Shown piece by piece: positions 26,227 through 34,917 of a stretch of DNA of 64,000 nt. The notes under the pieces are model-generated. The model worked only from the letters and a program-made list of their open reading frames with translations. It had not been told where the DNA came from and ran no database searches. Position 1 is the first letter of the stretch, and each line of letters opens with the position of its first letter. The stretch lies in contig NZ_CP083666.1 of assembly GCF_020097835.1 (NCBI RefSeq), positions 2,542,001 through 2,606,000 on the forward strand, written 5' to 3'. Both the position numbers and the translations under genes were made by a program. Source of the stretch: Haloprofundus halobius. GTDB taxonomy: Archaea > Halobacteriota > Halobacteria > Halobacteriales > Haloferacaceae.

Positions 26227-27069
26227 ATGGAGTATCTGGAGCGCCGGGTCGCCATGGTCAACGACCGCCTCGAAGCGGTCGTCGAGTCGGTCGAACCCGA
26301 CGAGTTGTCCGAGCAACTCGGCCACGTCTCCCTCGCGGGGGGCAAACGCGTACGACCCACGGTGACGCTCCTCGTCTGTGAAGCGGTCGGCGGCGACCCC
26401 ACCGACGCCGTCGACTTCGCCGTCGGCGTCGAACTCGTCCACAACGCTTCACTCGTCGTCGACGACATCATCGACCGCTCGGACCTCCGTCGGGGGTCGT
26501 CGAGCGCGTGGGCCGAGTACGGCTACGGCCCGGCGATTCTCGCCTCCGACGGCCTGCTGGGCGAGGCGTTCGCGCTGTTCTCGGCCGAGGAGCAGGCGAT
26601 GCAGACCGTCGCCGAGTCGATGGTCGAACTCGGCGAGGGCGAGGCGACCGAACTCGTCGCTCAGCCGACGAACGAGGAGGAGTACATGGAACTGGCGCGC
26701 CGGAAGACGGGCGCGCTGTTCCGCGCCGCCGCCGAGGTCGGCGCAGTAGCGGGCGGGGCCAACGCCTTCGCGGTCGAATCGTTCGGCGAGTACGCCGAGC
26801 GCGTCGGCATCGCCTTCCAGATTCGAGACGACGTGCTCGACGCGACGGCCGACGCCGCTGAGCTCGGCAAACCCGCCGGGCAGGACGAGACGATGGAGCG
26901 ACCGTCGCTCGTCCAGATTACGGATTTGACGCCCGAGGAGGCGGACGAACGCGCCCGCGCGCAGTCGGAGGCGGCGCTCGACGCGCTCGATGCGACCGAC
27001 ATCGCCGAGTCATCGGCGAGGAAGTATCTCCGCGACCTCGCGGAGTTCGTCGTCGTCCGCGAGCGTTGA
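26227..27069 (+). CDS. polyprenyl (geranylgeranyl-type) diphosphate synthase
   Basis: A 280-residue trans-isoprenyl diphosphate synthase, which would condense isopentenyl diphosphate units for archaeal lipids or quinone tails. The first aspartate-rich motif DDIID is at 79-83 followed by LRRG, and the second, DDVLD, at 201-205. At 280 residues it is shorter than the usual 320-350 residues, and the region ahead of the first motif is compact. The ATG at 26227 begins MEYLERRVAMVNDRLE; an upstream in-frame ATG at 26149 has no support. Chain length cannot be predicted from sequence alone. Confidence 0.85.
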   Translation: MEYLERRVAMVNDRLEAVVESVEPDELSEQLGHVSLAGGKRVRPTVTLLVCEAVGGDPTDAVDFAVGVELVHNASLVVDDIIDRSDLRRGSSSAWAEYGYGPAILASDGLLGEAFALFSAEEQAMQTVAESMVELGEGEATELVAQPTNEEEYMELARRKTGALFRAAAEVGAVAGGANAFAVESFGEYAERVGIAFQIRDDVLDATADAAELGKPAGQDETMERPSLVQITDLTPEEADERARAQSEAALDALDATDIAESSARKYLRDLAEFVVVRER

Positions 27070-27072
27070 TTC

Positions 27073-28230
27073 TCAGGCGGGTTCGGCACCCGTCGGATAC
27101 TTCGACTCCGCGATGGCGAACGTGAGCGTGCTCAACACGCCGAGCAGCGTCCCCGCCGTCAGCGCTAGCGCGAGGTCGGTCAGCGAGAGCGTCCGGACCA
27201 GCGCCACGGTCTCGCCCGCCGGGAACAGCCCCGAGAGGAAGAACCCCGACAGCGCGTAGAGCACGAGCGCGATTGCGACGACGTAAAAGGGCGCGTTGAG
27301 GTACCGCCACTTGAACTCGTCGACGAGATACTCGTCGGTCACCTGCCCGAGACTGCTCGTGACGCCCGCCGCGGCGAACCACTGAACCGCGCCGTGGACG
27401 AACGCCGCCACGAGCGCCGGAACGGTGAGCGAGCCGTCGACGGCCCGTTCGACTGCCTGTATCGTCTCGGCGCCCTGCGCGCCGCCGACGATGATGAGCG
27501 CGGCGGCGACGACGTAGGTGATGAGCGTCACCCGGCCGGCGTAGAGGATGTTCCGTGCGCGAGCGGCCGCGTCGTCGACGAATCGCTCCAGACCTAAGCC
27601 GCGGAACAGGACATAGAGACCCAGTAAGGCCGAGATGAGTCCGAGCACCGTCGCGCCCTCGACGTCGAACAGCGTCGCGATAGTGACGAACGGGTAGATG
27701 AGAAGCAGGATGCCCAGTGGGACGAGAATCGTGCCGCGCGTCTCCGGGTCGTCGAGCACCTGCTTGATAGTGTAGTACATCGACTCCAAGTCTTGCGCTT
27801 GCCGGACGACGACCCGGCGGACGCTGTCGATGGGGACCCGAGAGCGGATGACCGGCAGGACGGACTCGTCCTGCGCGCCGTCGGTGATGACGACCGCGCG
27901 GACGGTCTCACCGGTCTGGAGGCTCGCCAACACCTCGTCGACCTCGTCGCCGACGGCGCGGTTAGCTTTCACGTCGTTACCGTTGAGACCGGTGACAGCG
28001 GCGACTTCGACCTCCTCGACGTCGTCGGGGTCGCCCGCTTCGAACTCCGCGACGAGGTCGTCGTGGACGTGAATTCCTTGAAACAGGACGTTCACGTCGG
28101 AGTCCTCCGGGTCGGCCGTCGCGAGCGCCACCGCGGCCTCCTCGACGGACTCTCGACCGACAACCGGCGTCTTCAGACCGGTTTTGCGGCCGAGGTCGTC
28201 GTCGAGGTCGACACAGAGGACGAGCAGCAT
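27073..28230 (-). CDS. DUF373 family membrane protein
   Basis: A 385-residue protein of the archaeal DUF373 family. The N-terminal soluble domain (LVLCVDLDDDLGRKTGLKTP, VNVLFQGIHVHDDL, RVVVRQAQDLESMYYTIKQV) is highly characteristic. From about residue 160 it has six or seven membrane helices. Function is unknown in the family; the aspartate-rich DLDDDLG start could bind metal. The stop lies 3 bp from the stop of the converging prenyl synthase gene. Confidence 0.9.
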   Translation of the reverse strand: MLLVLCVDLDDDLGRKTGLKTPVVGRESVEEAAVALATADPEDSDVNVLFQGIHVHDDLVAEFEAGDPDDVEEVEVAAVTGLNGNDVKANRAVGDEVDEVLASLQTGETVRAVVITDGAQDESVLPVIRSRVPIDSVRRVVVRQAQDLESMYYTIKQVLDDPETRGTILVPLGILLLIYPFVTIATLFDVEGATVLGLISALLGLYVLFRGLGLERFVDDAAARARNILYAGRVTLITYVVAAALIIVGGAQGAETIQAVERAVDGSLTVPALVAAFVHGAVQWFAAAGVTSSLGQVTDEYLVDEFKWRYLNAPFYVVAIALVLYALSGFFLSGLFPAGETVALVRTLSLTDLALALTAGTLLGVLSTLTFAIAESKYPTGAEPA

Positions 28231-28446
28231 CGTCAGCGGCTACGCCAGCATGCTATATTTGCTTTCGGGAGCGGCGGCACTGTTCGGTCGGTCTCCGGTC
28301 GGTCGGTTATCGCCGTTCGAGTCCCGAGAGGAGGTGTCAGCCGACGGCGAGAACTAGTCACGCTGGATGCGAACAGACGCCACGCATGGGCGAGAGACGA
28401 GTCGCACGCCTTTTGACGCTGCGCCGAATACGACGGTAACAAGCGA

Positions 28447-29442
28447 ATGATCTCGAAGGGCTGCGAACAGTGCGCCATGGGAGGGAAGATGGTACTCTTC
28501 GTCTACGGGTACTGCGACCAGCGGGACTGTTTCTACTGCCCTCTCGGCGAGAACCGCAAGAACGTCACCGACGTGTACGCCAACGAGCGCCTCGTCGAGG
28601 AGGACGAGGACGTCATCCGCGAGGCCGAGCGGATGGACGCCCTCGGCACCTCCATCACCGGCGGCGAACCCCAGGAGGCGCTCGACAAGACCTGTCGGTA
28701 CCTCCGCCTGCTGAAAGAGGAGTTCGGCGAGGACCACCACACCCACCTCTACACGGGTATCACGGGCGGCCGCGAGAACATGCGTCGCCTCGCCGAGGCC
28801 GGACTCGACGAGATACGGTTCCACCCGCCGCTGGAACTGTGGGGCGAGATGCACGGCACCGAGTGGGAGGAGATTCTCTACATCGCCCGCGAGGAGGGGC
28901 TCACCCCCGCCTTCGAGATTCCCGGCATCCGCGCCGAGGAGGAGTTTCTCGAGTTCCTCGACGAGGGCGCGGCCGACTTCTGCAACGTCAACGAGTTCGA
29001 GATGTCCGACGGCAACTATCGACGGATGCAGGAGAAAGGCTTCGAACTGCAGGAGGGCCACATGTCGGCCGTCGACGGCTCGAAGGAAGCGATCTTGGAC
29101 GTGATGGGCGACCACGAGCGCGTCTACTTCTGCACCTCGGTGTTCAAAGACGCCGCCCAGCACCGCAACCGCCTGAAGCGGATGGCCCGCAACATCCGCC
29201 GGGAGTTCGACGAGATAACCGACGACGGCACCCTCGTCTACGGGAAGACGTGGGAACCCGAAGCCCGCCTCCGGGAACTCGGCGTCCCCGAGGAGTTCTA
29301 CACCGTCAAGTCCGACCACGTCGAACTCGCGTGGTGGCTCCTCAAAGAGATGGTCCAGGAGGGCGACGTGGAGAAGGGCGAAATCGTCGAGCAGTATCCG
29401 ACCGTCGACGGGACGGTCGTCGAGCGCACGCCGCTCGCGTAA
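28447..29442 (+). CDS. radical SAM protein with non-canonical cysteine spacing
   Basis: A 331-residue radical SAM enzyme. The cluster-binding cysteines are Cys23, Cys28 and Cys31 in GYCDQRDCFYCPL, a C-x4-C-x2-C pattern instead of the usual C-x3-C-x2-C. A CxxC pair (GCEQC) precedes it at residues 6-9. The glycine-rich SAM motif is GTSITGGEP. The remainder is a partial TIM barrel (YTGITGGRENMRRLAEAGLD, HPPLELWG) and a C-terminal helical part. The family looks conserved in halophilic archaea, but I cannot name a substrate. The ATG at 28447 is consistent with a short 5' space. Confidence 0.85.
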   Translation: MISKGCEQCAMGGKMVLFVYGYCDQRDCFYCPLGENRKNVTDVYANERLVEEDEDVIREAERMDALGTSITGGEPQEALDKTCRYLRLLKEEFGEDHHTHLYTGITGGRENMRRLAEAGLDEIRFHPPLELWGEMHGTEWEEILYIAREEGLTPAFEIPGIRAEEEFLEFLDEGAADFCNVNEFEMSDGNYRRMQEKGFELQEGHMSAVDGSKEAILDVMGDHERVYFCTSVFKDAAQHRNRLKRMARNIRREFDEITDDGTLVYGKTWEPEARLRELGVPEEFYTVKSDHVELAWWLLKEMVQEGDVEKGEIVEQYPTVDGTVVERTPLA

Positions 29443-29582
29443 CTGAGGTGGTTTTTTGGCCCAGATTTTTGCGAGGAGGAGCGCGAGCGAAGCGTGCGCG
29501 GCGACAGCGCGAAAAGGTGGACGGTGCTGTGGTCGAGCGGACGCCGTCGGTCTACGTTCGACGGGCTGACGCCCTCCGAGTC

Positions 29583-30269
29583 TCAGACGTACTCCACGGT
29601 GAGCGCGTAGTACGCGCTCGGGCCGAACATTAGCGCCGCTGCGACGACTACCCACTCGTCGAGCGCCACGCCGAGTGCGCTCCCGACAGCGAGTAGGCAG
29701 ACACCGGCGGCGACGCCGCCGAGGACGCACAGACGACGGGTCGACGGAGACGGCAGCGCCCCCCGGCGGGCGGCGTACAGCGCACCGGTGAGCGAGACGA
29801 GGAGCGCGTCCGCCGTCGCGTACAGCGCGGTGTCGGCGAAAAATCCAACGGCTAAGAGGCCGACAGCGACGCCGAGACACCCGAACGCGGTCCGAGTAGG
29901 CGAGAGGGGGTTCACCGCCGTACCGTATCGGAGGTAGTAGACGAGCGGCGGCAGGAACGCCACCAACGCCAGTAGCACGCCGAACGTGAACCCGGCGAGC
30001 GGCGTCGTAGTTCGGACCCCGCCGAGCGTCGCTTCGGCGAGGAGGACGAGACCGACGAGAGCGCCGAGTGCGAGCACGGCCATCGGTGGAAGCACGTTCG
30101 TCGGCTTCTCGTCGTGGACGACGGCGTAGGCGGCGAAGGGGTACCCGAGGAGGACGGCGACGAGCGTCGTCCGAAGGACGTCGCCGGTGAGGACGAGCGA
30201 CGAGACGAGAAGCGACAGCGAGAGCAACGCCCCGGTGACGAGCGCGAACTCCGGGACGTGGCGACTCAT
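29583..30269 (-). CDS. multi-pass membrane protein, unknown function
   Basis: A 228-residue very hydrophobic protein with about seven or eight predicted helices (for example FALVTGALLSLSLLVSSLVL, VLPPMAVLALGALVGLVLL, AFGCLGVAVGLLAVGFF). No motif or domain is recognised. The ATG at 30269 gives MSRHVPEF directly before the first helix; upstream in-frame sequence to 30341 is not membrane-like. Its 5' end faces the TRAM gene. Confidence 0.7.
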   Translation of the reverse strand: MSRHVPEFALVTGALLSLSLLVSSLVLTGDVLRTTLVAVLLGYPFAAYAVVHDEKPTNVLPPMAVLALGALVGLVLLAEATLGGVRTTTPLAGFTFGVLLALVAFLPPLVYYLRYGTAVNPLSPTRTAFGCLGVAVGLLAVGFFADTALYATADALLVSLTGALYAARRGALPSPSTRRLCVLGGVAAGVCLLAVGSALGVALDEWVVVAAALMFGPSAYYALTVEYV

Positions 30270-30358
30270 ACATAGAGCTTTGAGCAGCGCAGCAAAACGG
30301 GTTTCGACCCGGTGAGCGATACACAAGCGTTTAGACGGCACCCTGAGTAGTCACGTCC

Positions 30359-30805
30359 ATGCCGGACTGTCCACTGGCCGACGAATGCCCGAGTTTTTCA
30401 GAGCGAATCCAGGGAATGGGCTGTCAACACTACGGCGACCGCGGGGGCGCCGAGTGGTGTAACCACTACAGCATGCCCATCCGCGAACTGAAACAGCAAC
30501 CGGTCAAACCCGGCGAGGAGATCGTCGTCGAGGTGACCGACATCCACGAGAGCGGCGCTGGCGTCGGTCGAACCGACGACGGCTTCATCGTGATGGTCGA
30601 CGGCGTGCTCCCCGACGCGCGGGCGCTTGTGAAAATTACGCAGGTGAAGTCGAGTCACGCGCGTGCCGACGAGATAGAACGCCTACCGATGGACCCCGAG
30701 GAGGACGAACCCGAGGGACGCGGCGAGGGGGACGGCGACACCGACGACGAGGGACCGAAGCGTCCCACGGCGCTCGGTAGCCGCGACAACTTCTGGGGTT
30801 CGTAA
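30359..30805 (+). CDS. TRAM domain protein with N-terminal cysteine cluster
   Basis: A 148-residue probable RNA-binding protein. The TRAM domain covers about residues 48-105 (VKPGEEIVVEVTDIHESGAGVGR, GFIVMVDGVLPDARALVKI), a fold that binds RNA in archaeal cold-response and methyltransferase proteins. Four cysteines (4, 10, 22, 34) in the first 37 residues suggest a small metal site. The C-terminus is a long acidic tail. Start chosen at the ATG at 30359, which begins MPDCPLADECPSF. Confidence 0.88.
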   Translation: MPDCPLADECPSFSERIQGMGCQHYGDRGGAEWCNHYSMPIRELKQQPVKPGEEIVVEVTDIHESGAGVGRTDDGFIVMVDGVLPDARALVKITQVKSSHARADEIERLPMDPEEDEPEGRGEGDGDTDDEGPKRPTALGSRDNFWGS

Positions 30806-30896
30806 GAGACGCTTGCCGCCGACTCGGCAGCCATGGACAGTCCCGACTTTCGGTCTTTTCTGTACCCTTTTTGACGACGGCGTTCGACGCACGCGT

Positions 30897-31358
30897 ATGG
30901 ACGAGCAGGACGTGACGGAGATACTCGAACAGGCGGGCTTTGCGCCCGACGAGAGCGTCCTGACGCGCCGACAGGCCGAGGTGCTCGCGCTCCGCGAGCG
31001 TGGCGTCCGCCAGTCCGACATCGCCGAGTTCCTCGGCACCTCCCGAGCGAACGTCTCCAGCATCGAGGCCAGCGCCCGCGACAACGTCACGAAGGCCCGC
31101 GAGACGGTAGCGTTCGCCGAGGCGCTGACCGCACCCGTCCGCGTGGAGGTCCCCGAGGGGACTGACCTCTACGACGTGCCGAAACAGGTGTACGACGCCT
31201 GCGACGCCGCGGGCGTGAAGGTGAATCACACCGCTCCCGACCTGATGAAGATCGTCAGCGACGCGGCGGGCGAGGCCATCCGCGGGCGCGAGGTCCGGGT
31301 GCCGCTTTTCGTCGGGGTGACGAGCGAGGGGGCGGTCCGGGTTCGGCGGTCAATTTGA
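30897..31358 (+). CDS. Tfx family DNA-binding protein
   Basis: A 153-residue transcription regulator of the archaeal Tfx type. The N-terminal helix-turn-helix reads LTRRQAEVLALRERGVRQSDIA followed by EFLGTSRANVSSIEASARDN, and the C-terminal domain contains DVPKQVYDACDAAGVKVNH. Tfx was first described as a regulator near molybdenum-enzyme genes in a methanogen; no such genes are adjacent here. The ATG at 30897 is the family start; the longer frame to 30813 is discarded. Confidence 0.9.
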   Translation: MDEQDVTEILEQAGFAPDESVLTRRQAEVLALRERGVRQSDIAEFLGTSRANVSSIEASARDNVTKARETVAFAEALTAPVRVEVPEGTDLYDVPKQVYDACDAAGVKVNHTAPDLMKIVSDAAGEAIRGREVRVPLFVGVTSEGAVRVRRSI

Positions 31359-31464
31359 GCACAGATGGACGGACCGCGCCGTTCGACGGCGTTCGAGGAC
31401 GCTCGACGGACGGTGTACGAGTTCGACGACAGTAATATGCAGGTGTAGTACACAGTACCCAACG

Positions 31465-32406
31465 TTGATAGAAACGTCGAATCGAGGGCGTGCGGTCTTG
31501 CCTGTCGTCGGAGTCGCGCTGCTCCTCGCGGTGGTGGTCGCGCTCTCGGCAGTCGGAGCGTACGTGTTCCTGGGCCTCTCGGAGGAGCGCGAGCCGGCAC
31601 CCGAGGTCGTGTTGGAGCTCTCGGCGGAGGAGGGCGAGGTCGCCCACGCGCTCTCCCACGAACAGGGACGGACGCTGGAGGGCGAGAAGGTGACGCTGCG
31701 CGGCACCACCGACCCCGAGGCACTCTCCGGAAGTGAACTGGCAGCCGGGGAAGCCGTCGAACTGCTCCCGACCGACGAGGAGGTTCGCGTCGTCTGGACC
31801 GGAGAACACGGGGCCAGCTACACGCTGAAGACGTTCACCGTCGAACGGACCGTACCGGAGCCGGACGTGGGATGTCCGTGGGTCGACAGCGAGACCGACG
31901 ATGGCGTCGAGAAACTCGACGTCGACGGACATGTCGTCGACTGCGACGCGGAGACCGAGAAAGACGTCGAACTGACGACCGGCGGGGTCATCATCGGCGA
32001 CACGCGGAGCGGGGCGGTCGTCGACGCCGACGGGGCGACGTTCTACGGCGACGTCGTCGCAGAGCGACTCGTCAACCACCAGGACGGGCCGATTTCGGGT
32101 TCGGTGTCGTCGAACGACGACGTCAAAATCGACGGCGCGACGGTCGGTGAGTCGGCCGAGGCGGACGACGAGACGGAGATCGTCGCCGGAAGCACCGTCG
32201 GCGGCGACGCGGGCGGCGGCGACCTCGTGAAAGTGCTCGACAGCGACGTCTCGGGCTCGGTCGCCTCCGACGGGTCGGTGAAACTGCAGGACGCGACGGT
32301 CGAAGGCGACGTCTACGTCCCGGACGGAGGGTTCGACTGCACGAACTCGACGGTCGGCGGCGAGAACTGCGGAGAGTACACGCCGAAAGATCCCGACGAG
32401 CGGTGA
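31465..32406 (+). CDS. type IV pilin-like protein with bactofilin-like repeat domain
   Basis: A 313-residue surface protein. Residues 1-37 (SNRGRAVLPVVGVALLLAV and onwards) are an archaeal pilin-type signal and helix. A beta domain follows, and from about residue 150 there is a right-handed beta-solenoid-like region with short alternating turns (GATFYGDVVAERLVNHQDG, GSVSSNDDVKIDGATVGESA, GSVASDGSVKLQDATVEGDV) resembling polymer-forming bactofilin-type repeats. No ATG is available in frame, so the start is a TTG at 31465. C-terminal cysteines (FDCTNSTVGGENCGEY) could form a disulfide. Confidence 0.7.
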   Translation: MIETSNRGRAVLPVVGVALLLAVVVALSAVGAYVFLGLSEEREPAPEVVLELSAEEGEVAHALSHEQGRTLEGEKVTLRGTTDPEALSGSELAAGEAVELLPTDEEVRVVWTGEHGASYTLKTFTVERTVPEPDVGCPWVDSETDDGVEKLDVDGHVVDCDAETEKDVELTTGGVIIGDTRSGAVVDADGATFYGDVVAERLVNHQDGPISGSVSSNDDVKIDGATVGESAEADDETEIVAGSTVGGDAGGGDLVKVLDSDVSGSVASDGSVKLQDATVEGDVYVPDGGFDCTNSTVGGENCGEYTPKDPDER

Positions 32407-32548
32407 GCGCTCGCGAGACCGCCACGGACCGCCACGGATCGCCACGAGAGCACCACAGACGACGGAACCCCGGCGAATGCCCGCGGCGTATCGGCAACCG
32501 TCGCCGACTGGGCAGGGACTTTTCTCGCGGTACCGCGTGACACCCCAC

Positions 32549-33334
32549 ATGGATCTCGGAGTATCCGGAGACGTAGCACTGGTGACGGCGAGTTCGAGCG
32601 GCCTCGGCCACGCGAGCGCCGAGTCGCTGGCGGCCGAAGGCGCGCACGTGGTCATCTGCGGCCGCGACGAGGAGCGTCTCGACGCGGCGGCCGAGGAGCT
32701 GGAGTCGGTCGGCGACGGCGACGTGCTCGCGGTGCCGACGGACCTCACCGACCGCGACGACATCGCGGCGCTCGTCGAGGCGACCGTCGAGGAGTTCGGC
32801 CAGTTGGACCACCTCGTCACCTCCGCGGGCGGCCCGCCGAGCGGCAGTTTCGACGATATGTCCTCCGAAGACTGGTACGACGCGTACGACCTGCTCGTGA
32901 TGAGCGCCGTCTGGACCGTCAAGGAGGCCGAACCCCACCTGAAGGAGAGCGACGCCGGCACCATCACCTGCATCACCTCGACGAGCGTCCGCGAGGTCAT
33001 CGACGACCTCATCCTCTCGAACAGCGTCCGCCGCGGCGTCATCGGCCTCGTCAAATCGCTCTCGCGGGAGTTCGCCCCCGACGTGCGCGTCAACGCCGTC
33101 TTGCCGGGCGCACACGAGACTTCGCGCGTCGAGGAACTCGTCGAGGACGCCGTCGAACGCGGCGACGTCGACAGCTACGAGGAAGGACTGAAGGGTTGGT
33201 CGAACGGCATCCCGATGGGTCGCATCGGCAAGCCCGAGGAACTGGGCGATACCGTCGCGTTCCTCGCCAGCGACCGCGCGAGCTTCGTCAACGGCGTGGC
33301 GCTCCCCGTCGACGGCGGGAAGCTGCGGAGCTAA
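32549..33334 (+). CDS. SDR family oxidoreductase-like protein lacking the catalytic tyrosine
   Basis: A 261-residue short-chain dehydrogenase/reductase-fold protein. The nucleotide motif is ALVTASSSGLGHASAE and ICGRDEERLDAA follows; NAVLPGAHETSRV and the end SFVNGVALPVDGGKL are standard. At the catalytic position, where YxxxK is expected, the sequence is DLILSNSVRRGVIGLVKSL, so the Tyr-Lys pair is absent. Related divergent SDRs with LSN in place of the Tyr occur in bacteria and archaea. The ATG at 32549 is the family start. Confidence 0.85.
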   Translation: MDLGVSGDVALVTASSSGLGHASAESLAAEGAHVVICGRDEERLDAAAEELESVGDGDVLAVPTDLTDRDDIAALVEATVEEFGQLDHLVTSAGGPPSGSFDDMSSEDWYDAYDLLVMSAVWTVKEAEPHLKESDAGTITCITSTSVREVIDDLILSNSVRRGVIGLVKSLSREFAPDVRVNAVLPGAHETSRVEELVEDAVERGDVDSYEEGLKGWSNGIPMGRIGKPEELGDTVAFLASDRASFVNGVALPVDGGKLRS

Positions 33335-33340
33335 GCCACC

Positions 33341-33488
33341 TTTTGCCGAGGGCTGGCTTCGCCAGCCCTCGGCAAAAGCTGGACCAAAAGCGCTCCTCCT
33401 TCACTTCGTCACGGCAAGCCGTGACTCCGTTCAGTCGTCGGCCGAAAATCGCAGAGCGATTTTCTGGCACATCAGAACGGAGTTCTGA
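33341..33488. repeat. palindromic intergenic repeat, copy 2
   Basis: Right after the SDR stop lies a perfect 17-bp stem (33341-33357, ttttgccgagggctggc) with loop TTC and its exact complement (33361-33377). Further perfect stems follow at 33408-33425 (8 bp, loop aa), 33444-33464 (9 bp, gaaaatcgc, loop aga) and 33472-33488 (7 bp, loop gga). The first part shares its order of elements with the repeat at 25921. The first stem could also act as a bidirectional terminator between the SDR gene and the converging nucleotidyltransferase gene. Confidence 0.8.
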
Positions 33489-33533
33489 GGGCGGCCCGCT
33501 CGCGCCTCCGGCGCTCGCGGTATGGTGTTCTAC

Positions 33534-34547
33534 CTAGAACCGCCCTTCCTCTCTCAACACCGAAACCACCTCCCGAACCCGTTGCGCCTGCTCCTTCGGC
33601 ACGACGAGTACCCGGTCGTCGTAGGCGACGACGGCGAGTCCGTCAACCCCGACCAGCGAGACGTGTTTGTCGTCGCTGGCGACGACGTTGTCGGCAGCGT
33701 CGACGGCGAGAAACTCGCCGAGTGCGACGTTTCCGGCGTCGTCTTCGTTCAAAACTCTCTCCAGCGCGTCCCACGAGCCCAAATCGTCCCAGTCGAAGGT
33801 CGCAGAGACGACGGCGGCGTGGTCGGCGTGTTCCATCACCGCGTAGTCGACGCTCACGTCGTCGACGGCGGCGAACCCGGCCTCGGCGTCGCCCGCGTCG
33901 AGCGCATCGAGGAGAGGTGCGAGTTCCGAGTCGCGGGCAGCCGCGAGGAACGAGTCGGGCGTCCACGCGAAGATGCCCGCGTTCCACAGATAGCCCGATT
34001 CGACGTAGTCGGCCGCCGTCTCGCTATCTGGTTTCTCGTGGAACGCCGCGAGTTCGGCGTGCGGTTCGGGCTTTTCGCGCTGCTCGCCGGATTCGATGTA
34101 GCCGTAGCCGGTGTCCGGTCGAGTGGGTTCGACGCCGAAGGTGACGAGTGCACCCGTCTCGGCGGCGACGCGAGCGCCCGCACGGGTGACCGATTCGAAG
34201 TTTCCGGAGACGGTATGGTCGCTCGGGAGGACGAGCACGACGCAGTCGCCGACTTCTTCTCGAATCCGGTGGGTCGCGTACGTCAGCGCCGGACCGGTGT
34301 CTTTGCCTTCGGGTTCGACGAGCACGCTCGCCTCGGGGACGCGTTCGGAAACCTCGCCGGCGAAGTCGGCACGCGTGCAGACGAACAGGTGGTCGGCGAA
34401 ACTCGCGCGCTCGACCGTCTTCGAGAGCAACGAGTCGTCGGAGTCCGACAGCGAGAGAAACTGCTTGGGGCGATGGCTCCGACTGGCGGGATAGAGTCGG
34501 GTGCCGGTGCCGCCTGCGAGCACGAGGGCGACGAGCGGTCTGTCCAT
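33534..34547 (-). CDS. mannose-1-phosphate guanylyltransferase-type nucleotidyltransferase
   Basis: A 337-residue sugar nucleotidyltransferase that would form GDP-mannose from GTP and mannose-1-phosphate for glycan synthesis. The N-terminal signature LAGGTGTRLYPASRSHRPKQF is exact for this family, followed by VEPEGKDTGPAL, VVLVLPSDHTV and AFHEKPDSETAADYVESG. The catalytic domain fills the whole length, with no fused isomerase domain. The next gene downstream on the opposite strand ends at 33334 across the palindrome cluster. Confidence 0.9.
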   Translation of the reverse strand: MDRPLVALVLAGGTGTRLYPASRSHRPKQFLSLSDSDDSLLSKTVERASFADHLFVCTRADFAGEVSERVPEASVLVEPEGKDTGPALTYATHRIREEVGDCVVLVLPSDHTVSGNFESVTRAGARVAAETGALVTFGVEPTRPDTGYGYIESGEQREKPEPHAELAAFHEKPDSETAADYVESGYLWNAGIFAWTPDSFLAAARDSELAPLLDALDAGDAEAGFAAVDDVSVDYAVMEHADHAAVVSATFDWDDLGSWDALERVLNEDDAGNVALGEFLAVDAADNVVASDDKHVSLVGVDGLAVVAYDDRVLVVPKEQAQRVREVVSVLREEGRF

Positions 34548-34635
34548 GGGCTACGGACTCGCGGCGGGGAGAAAACGACGGCGACTGCGGCGGCATCGGC
34601 GGCGGGGCGGGGACGGAGGCGAAAGCGAGAGCGCG

Positions 34636-34917
34636 TTACCACGTCTCGACGACGCCCGCGCGGACGTCCTCGGCGCAGCCCTGGCAGTCGGGGTGGTCGG
34701 CGTCGAAACAGGAGGGACGGCCCTCGTCGTCGATGGCGACGGCTCTGCGCTCGGCGTAGCGGCGACAGACGAGTTTGGCACGGCCCTCCTCGTCGACGGG
34801 GAGCGCGTCGGGAACGCCGCCCGACTGCCCTTCCTGATAGGCGCGTTTGGATTCGGCCCACTGCCGACCCGCCTTTCGGAACGTCTGTCGGACGATGCGT
34901 TCGAGGCGCGGGTCCAT
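34636..34917 (-). CDS. small conserved haloarchaeal protein (DUF7091-like)
   Basis: A 93-residue protein with a basic helical N-terminus (MDPRLERIVRQTFRKAGRQW) and a C-terminal cysteine group (VCRRYAERRAV, SCFDADHPDCQGCAEDV) that could bind a metal. I recall similar haloarchaeal proteins under the label DUF7091, unverified. It precedes the nucleotidyltransferase gene on the same strand with 88 bp between, so cotranscription is possible. Confidence 0.7.
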   Translation of the reverse strand: MDPRLERIVRQTFRKAGRQWAESKRAYQEGQSGGVPDALPVDEEGRAKLVCRRYAERRAVAIDDEGRPSCFDADHPDCQGCAEDVRAGVVETW

